Shown: piece after piece, positions 35,181 to 46,181 of the stretch
Layout of the letters: each line of letters opens with the position of its first letter
Position numbering within the stretch: the first letter of the stretch is position 1
Translations under genes and position numbers: made by a program
Assembly (NCBI RefSeq): GCF_963169125.1
Contig: NC_084802.1
Span: 18,104,896 to 18,168,895 of the forward strand
Length of the DNA stretch: 64,000 nt
Origin: Humulus lupulus
Lineage: Eukaryota; Streptophyta; Magnoliopsida; Rosales; Cannabaceae
Direction of reading: 5' to 3'
The notes under the pieces: model-generated
What the model was told of the DNA's origin: nothing
Databases searched by the model: none
The model's input: only the letters and a program-made list of their open reading frames with translations

Positions 35181-35968
35181 TTCAGACGACATATTTTCAC
35201 AAAAAGAAACAATATGAGCAATTTGAGAAACAAATTAAAAAGCGGAAGTAAAAAAATTTTCAGAGAAAACTTTTTCGACTCCGTGAGGGCGGGAAAATCC
35301 CTATTTTTCAACTAGCTTAAAAATCAAATTTTTACTTCAATTTTTCGCCTTAAATCTTCAGTCTCGACTACCAAACTGACTCCTAACTCCTATACAACAT
35401 TATTCCACTTCCTTATCAAGCATCAATCAATATGTGCATTCACCCCAAAAAGTTTCAGCCAAGAACATTCAAAAGTTCAGAGATAAAAACGGGTATAAGA
35501 CAGTTTTGCATGGCATCTCAAATAGCAGAAAAATTCTGGAAACTTACTTGGATGAAAGTTAGAGAGTGAGCACGAATGTTTCAATCGTCTGAGCAAAAAT
35601 TCCTTGAATCAGCGAACACTTCAAGGTTTTCTGAGTTTCCTGGGCTCTGAAGGTTGAGGTTCTTTAAAGTTCTTGAAGAAGAGAAGGCAAGTGAAAGGTA
35701 AAAAGTAAAAATATGATATGGGGGTATTATTTATAGTGATCGTAGCGCCATAAAAGAGGTAATCATGGAATTACTCTTTTCAAAGCATGGGGAAGTAAAA
35801 TAGCCGTCAGAAATTTTTTTGGGAAACCGAAAAGACTTGATTAGACAAGATTGATCACTTTTTTTGAGAAAGCATGGGTGGCTCTGACAGATTTGGTGGG
35901 GTAAGCGAAGAGTCAGTTTCCTAAGTTTACTTTATGCTGGTCGCAGTAAAGTAAACTTGGGGGGCAAA

Positions 35969-36571
35969 TGTTTACCCAAAAAGGACTGCTTATGACGTGG
36001 CAGGTATTTCTCACATGTGGCAGAATTGAAATAAGGCGGTGTTGTTCAGTTATCGACCAGCTACACATTGCTTCATCAAGCCTGATTATTAAGTACGATC
36101 AGGCTGGTCGTATGATTCAGTTTATTCCCTTATAGAATTGTGATCTTGTAATAATTACATTTATTATTTCATCTTTATTACCTTGATACACGGATATTAA
36201 GGAGAGTTAAGGCCCATGTAACCCCCTTGAGCCTATAAATATGCGTGAAATAGCTCAAGGAGAGGACTTTTTGATATTTTTATCTTTTTCCTGAATATTG
36301 AGAGAGAGAGAGTAATAGTGTGATTATCCATCATCTTGTTGTAATTCTCCCAAGGTTTGTGAAACTCAAAGAACTCTAGTTCTTTGATCACAACATTGGA
36401 ATTCAATATTAATAATAGCACTAAGTGGACGTAGGTCATTACCATTCATTGGGGTCGAACCACTATAAATTGTTGGTGTTTCTTCTTTACCATTAGATTA
36501 AACTCTTAATTTTCGTCTAATTTCCTGTCGTATTTTTTACTCCATGTCGTTGGCCAAATTGAGGGTCAACA
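35969..36571 (+). repeat. 3' LTR of the Tat element
   Basis: 603 bases, closely similar to the 5' LTR, with TATA box cctataaatatgcg near 36232-36245. Relative to the 5' LTR it has small deletions, for example in the tgacacgtggc region near 36015. It is followed by the target duplication variant AGTGG. Confidence 0.9.
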
Positions 36572-36576
36572 AGTGG

Positions 36577-37578
36577 GGACCATGGGCCTATGAAATCAAG
36601 CTCCAATAAGTTATCATAAATTTAACAAATAAATTTACTAACTTATTAATTACTCATGGCTCCACTAAAGACTCACAATTGCACTCTTGAATTCATAGAT
36701 CGCTCTATAAGCAATATAGATGCGTTATTAATTATCCATTGTTACAACCATAATTGTCACTCAATCCTCTATAGACGATCTACAATAAGATGGGACTAAA
36801 ATACCGTTTTACCCCTCATTGTATTTTATTTTTAAAACACTTAGGTCCTTGTAAATGATATTTCAGTAAACTAATATTAATTACTGAAATGAGATCTCTA
36901 TCATTTAGCACATTGAACCAAACTAAAAGGAAACCATCATTTCACTTCTTTATCAAAAGTTATAGATGTTCATATTTATGATTAACACTCCCACTCAATT
37001 ATAGTACCGAGTTCCCAAGATGTAAGTATGGGCTAGTCCGTAGGGTGAGCTGGTAAGGAATAAGTCAAAGAACTCAAATAATGCAATCAGTTAGAATACT
37101 AACCACTCAGAATTGAGATTGAATTGGCCTATGGTCAACTATATGATATGACTAGAATAGATAATAACGGTATGTTTACTTATCCTATCTACTGTCAATA
37201 TCGATCCAGTCTGATGTAACAAATACATCTGATATTATCTACTTTGCTAATGTTCTGGGAAGAACATAACCTTACAATGTGTAAGTAGATCATATCGTAG
37301 ATTGACAAGTCAGTGTAAATCTTGTGCGCTGACTAATCTTAGGACTAAGTTATTTTGAACATATAATCTTATTTATATTCCACTGTGATTACATCACTAT
37401 AAATATGATTAGATATATGCTCGGGATTTAATAGAATTTTATATTAAACAAATAATCATGAAAATAAAACATGTGAGCAAAGTGATTGACCAAGTCAAAA
37501 ATTGATTTATATTCTTTTATTGATAATAAAATGAGATTACAAAGAAATTGGGTTTTAATTACGGCAGAAAACCCAGCA
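36577..37578 (-). repeat. 5' LTR of the minus-strand copia, part 2
   Basis: Continues the copia LTR beyond the Tat insertion. It includes the ggaccatgggcctatgaaat landmark and ends with the agtgattgaccaagtc ... aaacccagca block that matches the end of the left LTR (17722-17819). It retains about 1 kb missing from the left LTR. A mostly AT-rich, non-coding stretch. Confidence 0.75.
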
Positions 37579-38706
37579 TAGTTCCCAATGCCATGAACAC
37601 AACCAAACAGTTCCACATGAGTATCATACTCAAAATCTAAGAGAAAAACAAAGGCAAAAGACACTTACACACGTTTTTTCTCGGACCGCTCTAGCTGAAA
37701 CTTCCAAAAACAACTCCCCTTACCTTTGCTTCCTTCTACAAGAGATTGAGAGACTCTAAGAACTTGTTTAAGGTATGCAATTCAATGGAAACCCAAAGAA
37801 ATCACTCACCTTGCTCCATTCTCCTTGGACCCGTTCCGTACGATGCACTTCAAGGACACCAAGTGTTCTTCTTCTTCTCTATCTCGGTCTCTCTCTCAAG
37901 TTGAATATGGCTGATGAAAATGAGAGAAAAAAATGGCTCTAACTCCCTCTCATCCAACCCCTAATAACTCCTCATGAACATTCAAAAATATGTTTCCCAC
38001 CGAGTGTGTGTGTGTGGTAACTTACGTGAGAAACACAATAAAATACATATGCTGAAAAGTCACATGTGAGGGTACCTCATCCCCACCCTTTAGGGACTCA
38101 ACTTTTTACTAACTTGACTATATGCCCAGCTAAAACCCTCTTTGCCTTTTATCCAAAATAATGCATTAAAACCATAGCTTAAAATAATTAAATATAAACT
38201 ATGGTCTAAGCACCCAAATAATGCAACTTTAGTTAAAATATATGTCTATGATTTTATGTAAGTTTTTCAACATAAAATAATGACTTTAATCTCATAAAAT
38301 TCCACTTGAATTTTTATAGACTCTTAGAGAATAAATCACAAAATCATAGTCTATAATGATTCTATGATTTTATGTGGGTCCAAACACATAAATTCATATA
38401 CTAAAATTTTTTAAAAAATTTCGCAAAATTCTCTTGTGACACAAATTAAAATTCCAAGATTCTTCCAAGGTTTTTCTATAATTATTCCACTCAAATCTAG
38501 CTAGTAAAATAAATACTTCTCAACTTTATATTTATTTCACATTTGAGTCCCAAATTACGGTCCTAAGAGATCAACTCACATTTCTTTAATTAAAATAATA
38601 TTCACCAATTATTATTTTTACCCTTAAATAAAATTAATTCACAAATAATTTTACATAAAATAAAATAGAATAAAAAAATAATAATTTTTTTTTTCGGGTT
38701 ATTACA
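37579..38706 (-). mobile_element. Right part (5' end) of a minus-strand gypsy-type LTR
   Basis: On the minus strand it starts TGTAATAACCCG at 38706, a start like TGTAACGTCCC at 50392 and TGTAATGCCC at 60507. It contains a splice-like gcaaggtgagtg near 37805-37816 (reversed), comparable to the ggtaagg sites in the other LTRs. Probably the other half of 14936-17014. Non-coding otherwise; a (GT)n run lies at about 38004-38016. Confidence 0.5.
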
Positions 38707-40336
38707 AAAATTCTTAGGGGACATTTCATGTCCTACAATGGGAGATATGAAAAGTTTTGACTTTTGTCCTACAAAGTAAGACGTGAACTCTAATGAGGGG
38801 ACGTTAAAAGTAAATACATTATTTTTTTTTAAAGCATATTGCATTTTTGTGTCTTGCATTGGGGACGAGACAACTATATCCTGTCTATCCATGCGTGACG
38901 GGAATAGTTAGCCCTAAATCCCTTTTTAATTATTACACAACCTCTCGTCTCTCTCACTCGACTAGAGATGAATTCCAGTACCGGCAAGGGCGATTTTGGC
39001 TCTAATTTTTTTTTCTTCCATTTTCATCCAATTTGAGGTATGATTTTAACTTTTGAATCTTGGGTTTTAATTAAACCATAATATATAAAGTTTTATGTGT
39101 GTTATTTTGATTAATGATACAATTTTTGTTTGAATAAAAAGGAGGTAAAGTTTTTTGGGGTTTTATGTTAGGGATTGGAAAAGAATTAGAAATTGAGGAT
39201 TTTCTTGAAGATTATTGGGGTAATAGTATAATAATATATATAGTTTTTCATAAATTTTTTATTTTTGTGATTTTTAATAAATCCTAAATAATTAAATTTA
39301 TTTTTTTGTAATAATTTTCACTTTTATTGTTGATAATAATGTGTTTAATTTTTCTTTATTTGTAATTTTTATTTTGTAAATTTTTATATTTTTTTATTAA
39401 ATCTAAAAATAAATTTATTTATATTGACTTTTATTAATTTCGATTGATTATAGTATATTAAAAATATTGGCATGTATTGTATAGTTTTTTTTATTATTAT
39501 TTTAGTAATTTCAAATTTTTTTGCCATTTTAATTTGAATCCAAAATTATTGCCTTATTTTAAAAAAAAAAAATTATAGTAATCATATAGGTATTGATTAT
39601 ATTCTTTAGGGGTAAGGATTGAGCATTGCAAAGTTAATTAACTTGCTTTCTAAATTTAAAGAGGCTCATAGGTTTGTTCTCTTAATTGTTTTATTAATAT
39701 TATACCAATTTTAGGGAATTTTTAATATCTTAAATATTCATCCGTAGTGAAGTAGGTTTTAAGATTAAAATTGTGTGTTTTGGTGATAACAGAAGGTTGA
39801 GATGTGTGTATTAGTGAAGTATAGGTTCTGAGATATTTGATTGTGTGCTATGGTGATATAAGGAAGAAAACTTATTGTGTGTTGTTTGAATTGTTTGACC
39901 TGTACTATTGACAGATGGTTATGTTACTATTATATGGGAAGTGCAGCTCGAATTTATGTAGAATTATGAATGATCTTCTTACATGTGTTTGATTGAATAG
40001 TTAAATATATTGATAGATTATTAAGTTAGTAATATAGGGGAGGTGATGTCCAATTTTTAGTGATATTTAAAAAAAAATTTGTTTAAAAGAGAAGATATGG
40101 ATAGAAAATAAATGTCAACAAATAAATTATTTGTGGAGTATAAGAACGAGGTCGATTTCTTCTTAAGATTATTTTTGGAAAATGAGGGAGACCCAAATTT
40201 TACATGTTTCCCATGTGTTAAGTGTGGAAATGTAAAAAATATAGATTTCAACAAAATGAAATAGAAATTATTTTTTAATGGAATCGACAATAGTTATATA
40301 GATCGTCGACTTGTTCAAACAAATTGTATGTACTGA
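38707..40336 (+). mobile_element. 5' fragment of an autonomous CACTA element
   Basis: 38707-38900 carries repeated words such as ggggac, gtcctacaa and gacgtgaac, the subterminal style of CACTA elements. The terminal CACTA itself is not intact: the sequence at the edge reads attacaaaaattcttagg. Spacer and a probable untranslated exon and intron (ttgag followed by gtatgattt near 39035) lead to the transposase-associated domain at 40097. The rest of the element is missing. Confidence 0.6.
40097..40336 (+). pseudogene. CACTA transposase N-terminal (transposase-associated) domain fragment
   Basis: The ATG at 40097 starts MDRK, then a stop at 40109-40111, then MSTNKLFVEYKNEVDFF, the Cys-containing block CFPCVKCGNVKNIDF, another stop, and KLFFNGIDNSYI, ending in TGA at 40334-40336. 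The C-x-C-x2-C block and the LFFNGI motif match the domain found at the start of plant En/Spm transposases. Its role would be DNA binding at the transposon ends. Two internal stops and loss of all downstream exons make it a relic. Confidence 0.78.
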
Positions 40337-40609
40337 ATTTTTATAAAAAAAGCCGTACACAAAATATTTTTCGAGGTGTGGTATAATCTAGCTATACCCT
40401 ATACGCCCCCAACTAAATTAGGTTATTTAATCCTATGTTTACTTTTGTTTGGGCTCGAGCAAAAGATAAATAATTATTAGAAAAATTTAAAACTAAATAG
40501 TCAACAATGATTGGAAATTTAAAAATTCCTTTAATTTGTTAGAGCTTACATAAATTTGAAGATGCAAATAAACCAAAAACTTATTTGGCAAACCAAGTGC
40601 TTCACAAAC

Positions 40610-40788
40610 TTATTGATAATATAATCGAAGATGTTCAATATTCCAAGCTCGTGGGGCTGATTCGCTATTTAATCGAGCTAAATTATAGACTCTCAAACGA
40701 ATTGTGGATTTGAATTGATAGGGCCCCTCCCAATTTGGTCTAAACACTCCAACTGATGGATTTTCTTGCTGCCAAGAAGACTTGTCTT
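40610..40788 (-). pseudogene. Tat-type integrase C-terminal fragment
   Basis: Read leftwards from 40788: a VFLAARK-like start, a shift, then GVFRPNWEGPYQF, a linker, and WNIEHLRLYYQ before a natural TAA at 40610-40612. The same motifs end the integrase at 33306. It is a remnant of a minus-strand gypsy element cut by the copia LTR at 40789. The DNA at 40337-40609 would be its 3' untranslated part; nothing else is recognisable there. Confidence 0.8.
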
Positions 40789-41262
40789 TGTTAGAATATT
40801 TATTTATATGGTATATAGAATCAATTATGTTATAACTAATTGATTTAAATTCATTTAATATATCAAAGTCAATATTTTATTTATTGACAAATATTCTAAT
40901 TAATGGTCAACATTATTTGTTACCTAATTTTGTATTTCCCAACTGAATGAAAGAATATCTCAATCTGTAGCAGAGACTCTGATAGAATGTCTCACTCTTT
41001 ATATATAGAGTAACGGTCCCCAATCTCACTCCTCATTTTCTATCTTTCAGTAACTCCATCTAAAAGAGTTAGTGAGAGATTGGAAGCCCGTGTACTCGTT
41101 CTAATTTCTCTTCTTTTCTTTTATAGATCTAAAGCTTATAGATCGAGATTATAAATAGCGATGGATGGAGGTACACATATTCGATCCAATTAATTTATAT
41201 ATAACAATCTATTTATTCCGCATTAAGATTGTTATGCATCTAGATTAATTTTTAATTTAACA
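40789..41262 (+). repeat. 5' LTR of the third copia element
   Basis: 474 bases, TGTTAGAATA ... ATTTAACA, with TATA (tttatatatagag, about 40998-41010). It is followed at 41264 by tttggtatcaagagcc, an initiator-tRNA-Met primer-binding site with one inserted base. The 5' flank is the gypsy integrase fragment. Confidence 0.85.
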
Positions 41263-42316
41263 TTTGGTATCAAGAGCCAGGTTTTTACCTCTGCCTTGAT
41301 ATATATTTTGTCACGATTTTTTTTACCTATATTATTGGTATATGATTACATAGTATATATACATATACCAAATATTGACCAACTGTTGCATGTTTATGGT
41401 GGATTATTGATAACATTTAATTATATTTTTGCACATAATCTTCATTATTATAAGCATTAGAAACAATTTAGTTTACATTTTCTAATGTTTTTAATGCATG
41501 AAAATGACTTTATAAACCCTTAATTTTTTATTTGAAATTTGAGTTTACATTAATGTCTCAAATGCCTTAATCTTTAGGTTTTTTTATTCAAGACCGATTT
41601 CAATATAAACATCATTTGAAACCTTTAGGTTTATATTTTTCAATGATTTTTTTCATTCAAAACTCGAGTTTCAAACTCCTGTAAGTCGTTCAAATTTTGA
41701 AGAACCTGGTTATGGCCAAAAACAATTTTGAAATTAAAGTCGGATTTTTAGTTGTTTTTTAATCAATCTAATGTCATGGATATATTTATCTACTCATTTG
41801 TGTGTGATCTGGGTTTTGAAACTCATTTTTTGGTCGTCGGAATAGCATTTTCCGACTAGATTTGAAACCGGGTTCGCTCAACTCACATGTAGAAACCGGG
41901 TCAATTTCGACCCGATTGGAGGACAGGGACAAGTGAAACGACAGGTCGTTTCGTTCACAACTGTAGCAAAATGACATGTCGTGTTGAGAGGTTAAAAAAA
42001 TTGAAGAAAAAATTATAAAATTCCTAAAATTAACTTTTTTGATTTATTTTTGAATTTTTCTTATTTTCTTAATTTTAATGCTTATTTAGACAATAAATTT
42101 CTTTTTTTGATTTTTTGCCAATTTAATTAAAACATATAACTTTGGGAATTTATATGTTATTTGAAATTAATTAAAATGTGCACATATTTGATTTTGGTGA
42201 TATATTTATTTTATTCATGCAATATTAAATAATTGTGCTATTTTAATAATGTAATTATATTTTTGTTTTACTATTAAGTTTGTGCAATTATTTTATTAAT
42301 TCACCAAATTAATAAA

Positions 42317-43779
42317 GAGAAAATACTATTTTGGCTCCTATGTTTTGCCTGAATACTCAATTGGCCCATATGTTTTGTTAAATGACAAAACATACCTTTT
42401 CTGTTTTGTAAAATAGAACAATATGATACACTGAGCCCAATTTGGTCAAAAAAAATTTTCAATATGACTACAATGACCTTGTTTTTTATTCTTCTATTTT
42501 TTTAATTCCTTTAATGAATTTCCTTTTTTTATAATTAATAAAAAACATAAATATTTAAAACCTAAAATTAAAATATATATAACAAATTGTTCTTGAGTTC
42601 ACCGTGAACTCCAAATTCAAAAAAATTAAAATAAAATGTGATCATCTTTGAAACCAATATTCAAAATCCAAATTCAAAACTCACAATCAAAGCAAAACAT
42701 GCTTTTGAATTCATCACTAAAACCACATTCAAAACCCTTAATGAAATCGAAACATATATTTTGGTTCATAATCTAGACTCAAGCATCAATATAACACCCT
42801 TTATTCAAAATTTAAGGCTTGAAAAATAGTAGAACCAAGAATAACAATGACAGCTAATAGACCCAAAATATCCAAAATGATAATCTCGCAACTAAAATCT
42901 GAACATTGACAAAAATTTCAAAGTTCAAAACTTATATTTTTACAATAACCCAAACAAAATTGAAAAAAACTTTTAATCTATCAAAGGTAACAAAAAAAAT
43001 CAAGATATTGCCTGCTTAAGTCCCAAGCCGTGAGCCTAGATCCAAATTGTGGTGTCACTGCCTTCTTTCATCCACCCATAATCTCTATCCAGCCATAGTC
43101 TCCATCGTCCCTGAATCTTCATGACCCACACGAGCCCAAATCTAAGCCTCGCGATTGATGACCGATGAAGCTCATGTGACTGATGAAGACAAAGCTCAGG
43201 CAATGGACGAAGCTATGGATGAAGCTCAAGCAACTGACGAAGATGAAGCCTAGATCCAAGACGGAACGCATGCCATGGACAAAGCTTAGGTGCCAGGATG
43301 GAAGGTTGCAGGTCGTTGACGTAGACAAGAAGAAGAAGAAGAAGAAGAAGAAGAAGAAGAAGAAGAAGAAGAAGAATGGAAGAAGAAGTTAGGCTGGATG
43401 GATTGAAGGAGAAGGAAAGTGGGTGGTGAGAGAATGTGTTTTTGAGAGTTTAATTAAAATATGGTTTTTAATTATTTTTAGGTTTTAAAATATTTCCGTT
43501 CAAACACAAAGGCAACCATGGATTAAAAATTTTAGGTTTTAAATATTTATGTTTTAATTAATTATAAAAAAGAAAATTCATCAAAGGAATTAAAAAAAAA
43601 TAGAAGAATAAAAATACGAGGGAATTTTAGTCATATTGAAAATTTGTTTGACCAAAATCGGGCCCAAGGTATCTTATTGTTCCATTTTACAAAATAGATG
43701 ATTCATTTTGTCATTTAACAAAACATGGGGGTCAATCGAGTATTCGGGCAAAACACAGGAGCCAAAATAGTATTTTCCC
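42317..43779. mobile_element. Non-autonomous Mutator-like element with long TIRs
   Basis: 1463 bases. The left end GAGAAAATACTATTTTGGCT and the inverted right end GGGAAAATACTATTTTGGCT start terminal inverted repeats of about 180 bases that also share the tgttttgttaaatgacaaaa and ttttcaatatgact blocks. Flanking 9-mers ATTAATAAA (42308-42316) and ATCAATAAA (43780-43788) match 8 of 9, the TSD size of Mutator-like elements. No transposase is inside. An (AAG)n microsatellite lies at 43329-43374. Confidence 0.85.
43329..43374. repeat. (AAG)n microsatellite
   Basis: About 15 perfect aag units inside the Mutator-like element, within a purine-rich stretch. Apparent poly-Lys coding is an artefact. Confidence 0.95.
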
Positions 43780-44744
43780 ATCAATAAATGATTTTATTGT
43801 CTTATTTAGCATGGATTTTTTCTGCCATTAAGTGTATATATGGAGTAATTGTATTTATTTTCCTACATATTAGTAATTATGCTAATTTGTTTGATTATTT
43901 TGTTATTATTCATGGAAAATTTATTCTTAGTATAATTGTATTTAATTTTATATGTATGGCTTTATAATTATAAATACGTTTTATATTCCATAATTGTGCT
44001 AGATATATTTAGATTATATTCAAACATTAAGATAAGTTGAATAATATATAACACATTTATATTCATAAAATATTCACATTAATATTCATAAAATATTTAT
44101 GGTGAATAAAATTATAAATAATACATAAAAAATTTGTGGTTGACATAAGAACGCATGAAAATGAGACAAATGCTCAATCTAGAACGATTTTTAATGATCT
44201 TCGAATGACCACACTAGGAGCACTACTCTTTGTGGTTGCCTATTATGTTATAACGAAATTGTTCTTAGATCTTCATAGAGCCTAAAACACAATGTCTAGT
44301 GAAGCATGTAATTTTAAATAATTAGGGAGTAGCCACAACCTCTTTAATTACACAAAATTATATACTAATCTGAAAGGATCACATAATGGATATAAATTTT
44401 GATTGATTAGATAAGTATGATAATTTTACCCCGCATGGATTTTATTATATTTATATAATTAATTATGATAATATATTAAATTAATTTTCTTAATTTCCAC
44501 ACAGGAGTTATGATAATTAATTTAATAGTTTTATCATAAAGTTTAATTTAGATAGAAATATCAAACCTTAATAATTTGTTTGAATAATCTATCATAATGT
44601 ACATCTAATTTAATTAAATTAAAAATTTAGCCTAGAGCAAATTTTTGTTTAATAAAATGTCATCTTTCAGCATGTTATACATTGGTAAAACATGAGTTCA
44701 TCAAGCCTCAATCTTTAGAAATCTAAATTTGTAATCCTATTCAT

Positions 44745-45283
44745 GCAGCTTCTTCATCATCCTTTAGTTTCGTTGAAATCCTTATCGGAATTCCTGAGCT
44801 TAGGGGTGAAAATTTCGAAATCTAGAAGGAACGAGTTCTTCTTCATTTAGGCTGGGCTGACATGGACTATGCAATAAGGAAGAACGAACCTGCTACAATC
44901 AGTGCGACCAGCACTACTTCTGAGATCACACTATATGAAAAATGGGAGCAATCCAATTATCTCAGCATCATGTTCATTATGTCCAAGATCCCTATAGGAA
45001 TGCGTGGATCGTTGGAGCAACCTGAGAAAGTCAAAGATCTAATCAAAATGATCGATGAGTAGTTCAACACTTCAGACAAGCCACTATACAACAACCCCAT
45101 CTTCTAGTTCTCATCAACAAAGCTCATTGGTATCAAAGGAGTTAGAGAACATATCTCAAAGACGATGGACATTTCTTCTCAACTGAAGAAGCTCGATGTA
45201 GTCATTCCTAAAACTTTCCTGGTTCACTACATCCTTAACAATCTTCCACCTCAATATGGGCCTTTCAAATTTCCTACAACACA
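44745..45283 (+). pseudogene. gag: Copia Gag, first part (third element)
   Basis: Typical copia Gag: VEILIGIPELRGENFEI, a stop, then KERVLLHLGWADMDYAI with acidic RKNEP, YEKWEQSNYLSIMFI and a LKKLDVVIPKTFLVHYIL block. It continues to LPPQYGPFK, where the Cassandra array interrupts it at base 45284. Stops at about 44824 and 45060 and a frame change are present. Gag resumes at 46554 with HKDKWS. Confidence 0.85.
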
Positions 45284-45661
45284 TGTGAAAGTCAGAATCC
45301 CATGATCCATAGGGGGAAAGACTGGGTAAAAGATATGCAATCCCACATCGCTTAGGGAAGGTCAAGTGTGATGATTCCAAGACTGTGTAGGTATGGGACT
45401 GCACAGTTGATGAGGGCGTACATGGATTTATGCGTACTACATATGCCAACAAGATGCATCTTCTTTTCAGTAGCCCATCACTTGAAAACTCCAAAGTTAA
45501 GTGTGCTTGACCTGGATTAGTCTCATGATGGGTGACATCTTGGGAAGTTTTCCCAGGAAGTGTGCGAGTGAGAACAAAGCACGCTGGATGGAAAGACTCA
45601 TGTTGGTTTGTAGGGCTAGTCATCATTCCAGGAAGCAGCCATAGTGACGTGGGGCGTTACA
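45284..45661 (+). repeat. Cassandra locus A, LTR 1
   Basis: 378 bases, TGTGAAAGTCAGAATCC ... GGGGCGTTACA. The 5S-derived part spans about 45432-45560, including ccatcacttgaaaactccaaagttaagtgtgcttg-type blocks seen as short matches to 5S A-box and C-box regions. The C-box region reads gatgggtgacatcttgggaagt, with two changes from the usual plant form. Confidence 0.88.
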
Positions 45662-45730
45662 AATTGTATTAGAGCCTTGATCCAGCCAGAAGTGTTGCCG
45701 ACGTGGACGTCAGACCCCTAAGGGGGTGAT
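45662..45730 (+). other. Cassandra locus A, internal domain 1
   Basis: 69 bases: a primer-binding site (attgtattagagcc, mutated from tggtatcagagcc) and a polypurine tract (ccctaagggggtgat). No coding. Confidence 0.88.
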
Positions 45731-46104
45731 TGTGACAGTTAGAATCCCGTGATCCGCAAGGGGAAAGATTGGGTAAAAGCTGTGCAATCCCACATCGCCT
45801 AGGGAAGGTCAAGTGTGATGATTCCAAGACTGTGTAGGTATGGGACTACCTAGTTGAAGATGGCTTAATTGGGTTGATGGGTACTACCTTTGCCAACAAG
45901 ATGCATCTTCTTTTCAGTAGCCCATCACTTGAAAACTCCAAAGCTAAGTGTGCTTGACCTGGAGTAGTCTCATGATGTGTGACATCTTGGGAAGTTTTCC
46001 CAGGAAGCGTGCGAGTGAGGACAAAGCACCCTGGAAAGACTCATGTTGTTTTGTAGGGCCAGTCGTCATTCCAGGAAGCAGCCATAGTGATGTGGGGCAT
46101 TACA
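45731..46104 (+). repeat. Cassandra locus A, LTR 2
   Basis: 374 bases, TGTGACAGTTAGAATCC ... GGGGCATTACA. The 5S-like part is about 45879-46008. It is followed by the best preserved primer-binding site of the window, atggtatcagagcc at 46105-46118. Confidence 0.88.
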
Positions 46105-46181
46105 AATGGTATCAGAGCCTTGACCCGGCCAAAATTGTGGCCGACGGGGACGTCGGACCCCTAAGGGGGGGGGGGGGTGAT
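46105..46181 (+). other. Cassandra locus A, internal domain 2
   Basis: 77 bases: intact tRNA-iMet primer-binding site, a gtggccgacggggacgtcgg block, and a polypurine tract containing a 13-base G run (46165-46177). Confidence 0.88.

Larger units (their letters stand above)
26415..36571 (+). mobile_element. Complete Tat-lineage Ty3-gypsy element with two RNase H domains and antisense ORF
   Basis: 10,157 bases. LTRs are 26415-27034 and 35969-36571, both TGTTTACCC ... GGGTCAACA. Flanks ATTGG (26410-26414) and AGTGG (36572-36576) match 4 of 5. Order: Gag, protease, RT, RNase H, second (archaeal-type) RNase H, integrase, then an antisense gene between pol and the 3' LTR. The second RNase H and the antisense ORF are known marks of the plant Tat lineage. 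A polypurine tract (cttggggggcaaa) precedes the 3' LTR. Stops and frameshifts make it non-functional. Confidence 0.92.
17015..37578 (-). mobile_element. Ty1-copia element (minus strand), host to a Tat element and a solo LTR
   Basis: A copia element read leftwards: 5' LTR on the right (25578-26414 plus 36577-37578, split by the Tat gypsy element), leader 22480-25577, gag, pol, then 3' LTR 17015-17819. It is the same family as the plus-strand element at 53421-59708, with near-identical Gag starts and knuckles. The protease active site is deleted and the RNase H core is replaced by foreign LTR-like DNA. Flanking 5-mers (ttttc and tagtt) do not match, so the outer boundaries are less sure than the coding. 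Confidence 0.8.
41263..44744 (+). other. Leader of the third copia element
   Basis: AT-rich leader without supported coding, interrupted by the Mutator-like element at 42317-43779. Excluding that element it is about 2 kb. A few short open frames in it (for example on the minus strand at 41786-41977) show no recognisable family. Confidence 0.6.

Noticed and set aside
34430..35311. Single 293-codon protein on the minus strand
   Set aside because: It reads straight through the candidate intron and an unrelated frame of the N-terminal exon; the real antisense gene changes frame, so this translation is not one protein.
43183..43392. Lys-rich protein ending in a poly-Lys tract
   Set aside because: It is produced by an (AAG)n microsatellite inside a Mutator-like element.
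45474..45560. 5S rRNA gene
   Set aside because: The match is partial, diverged and embedded in a repeated LTR, as expected for Cassandra; there is no full 120-base 5S gene or spacer array.
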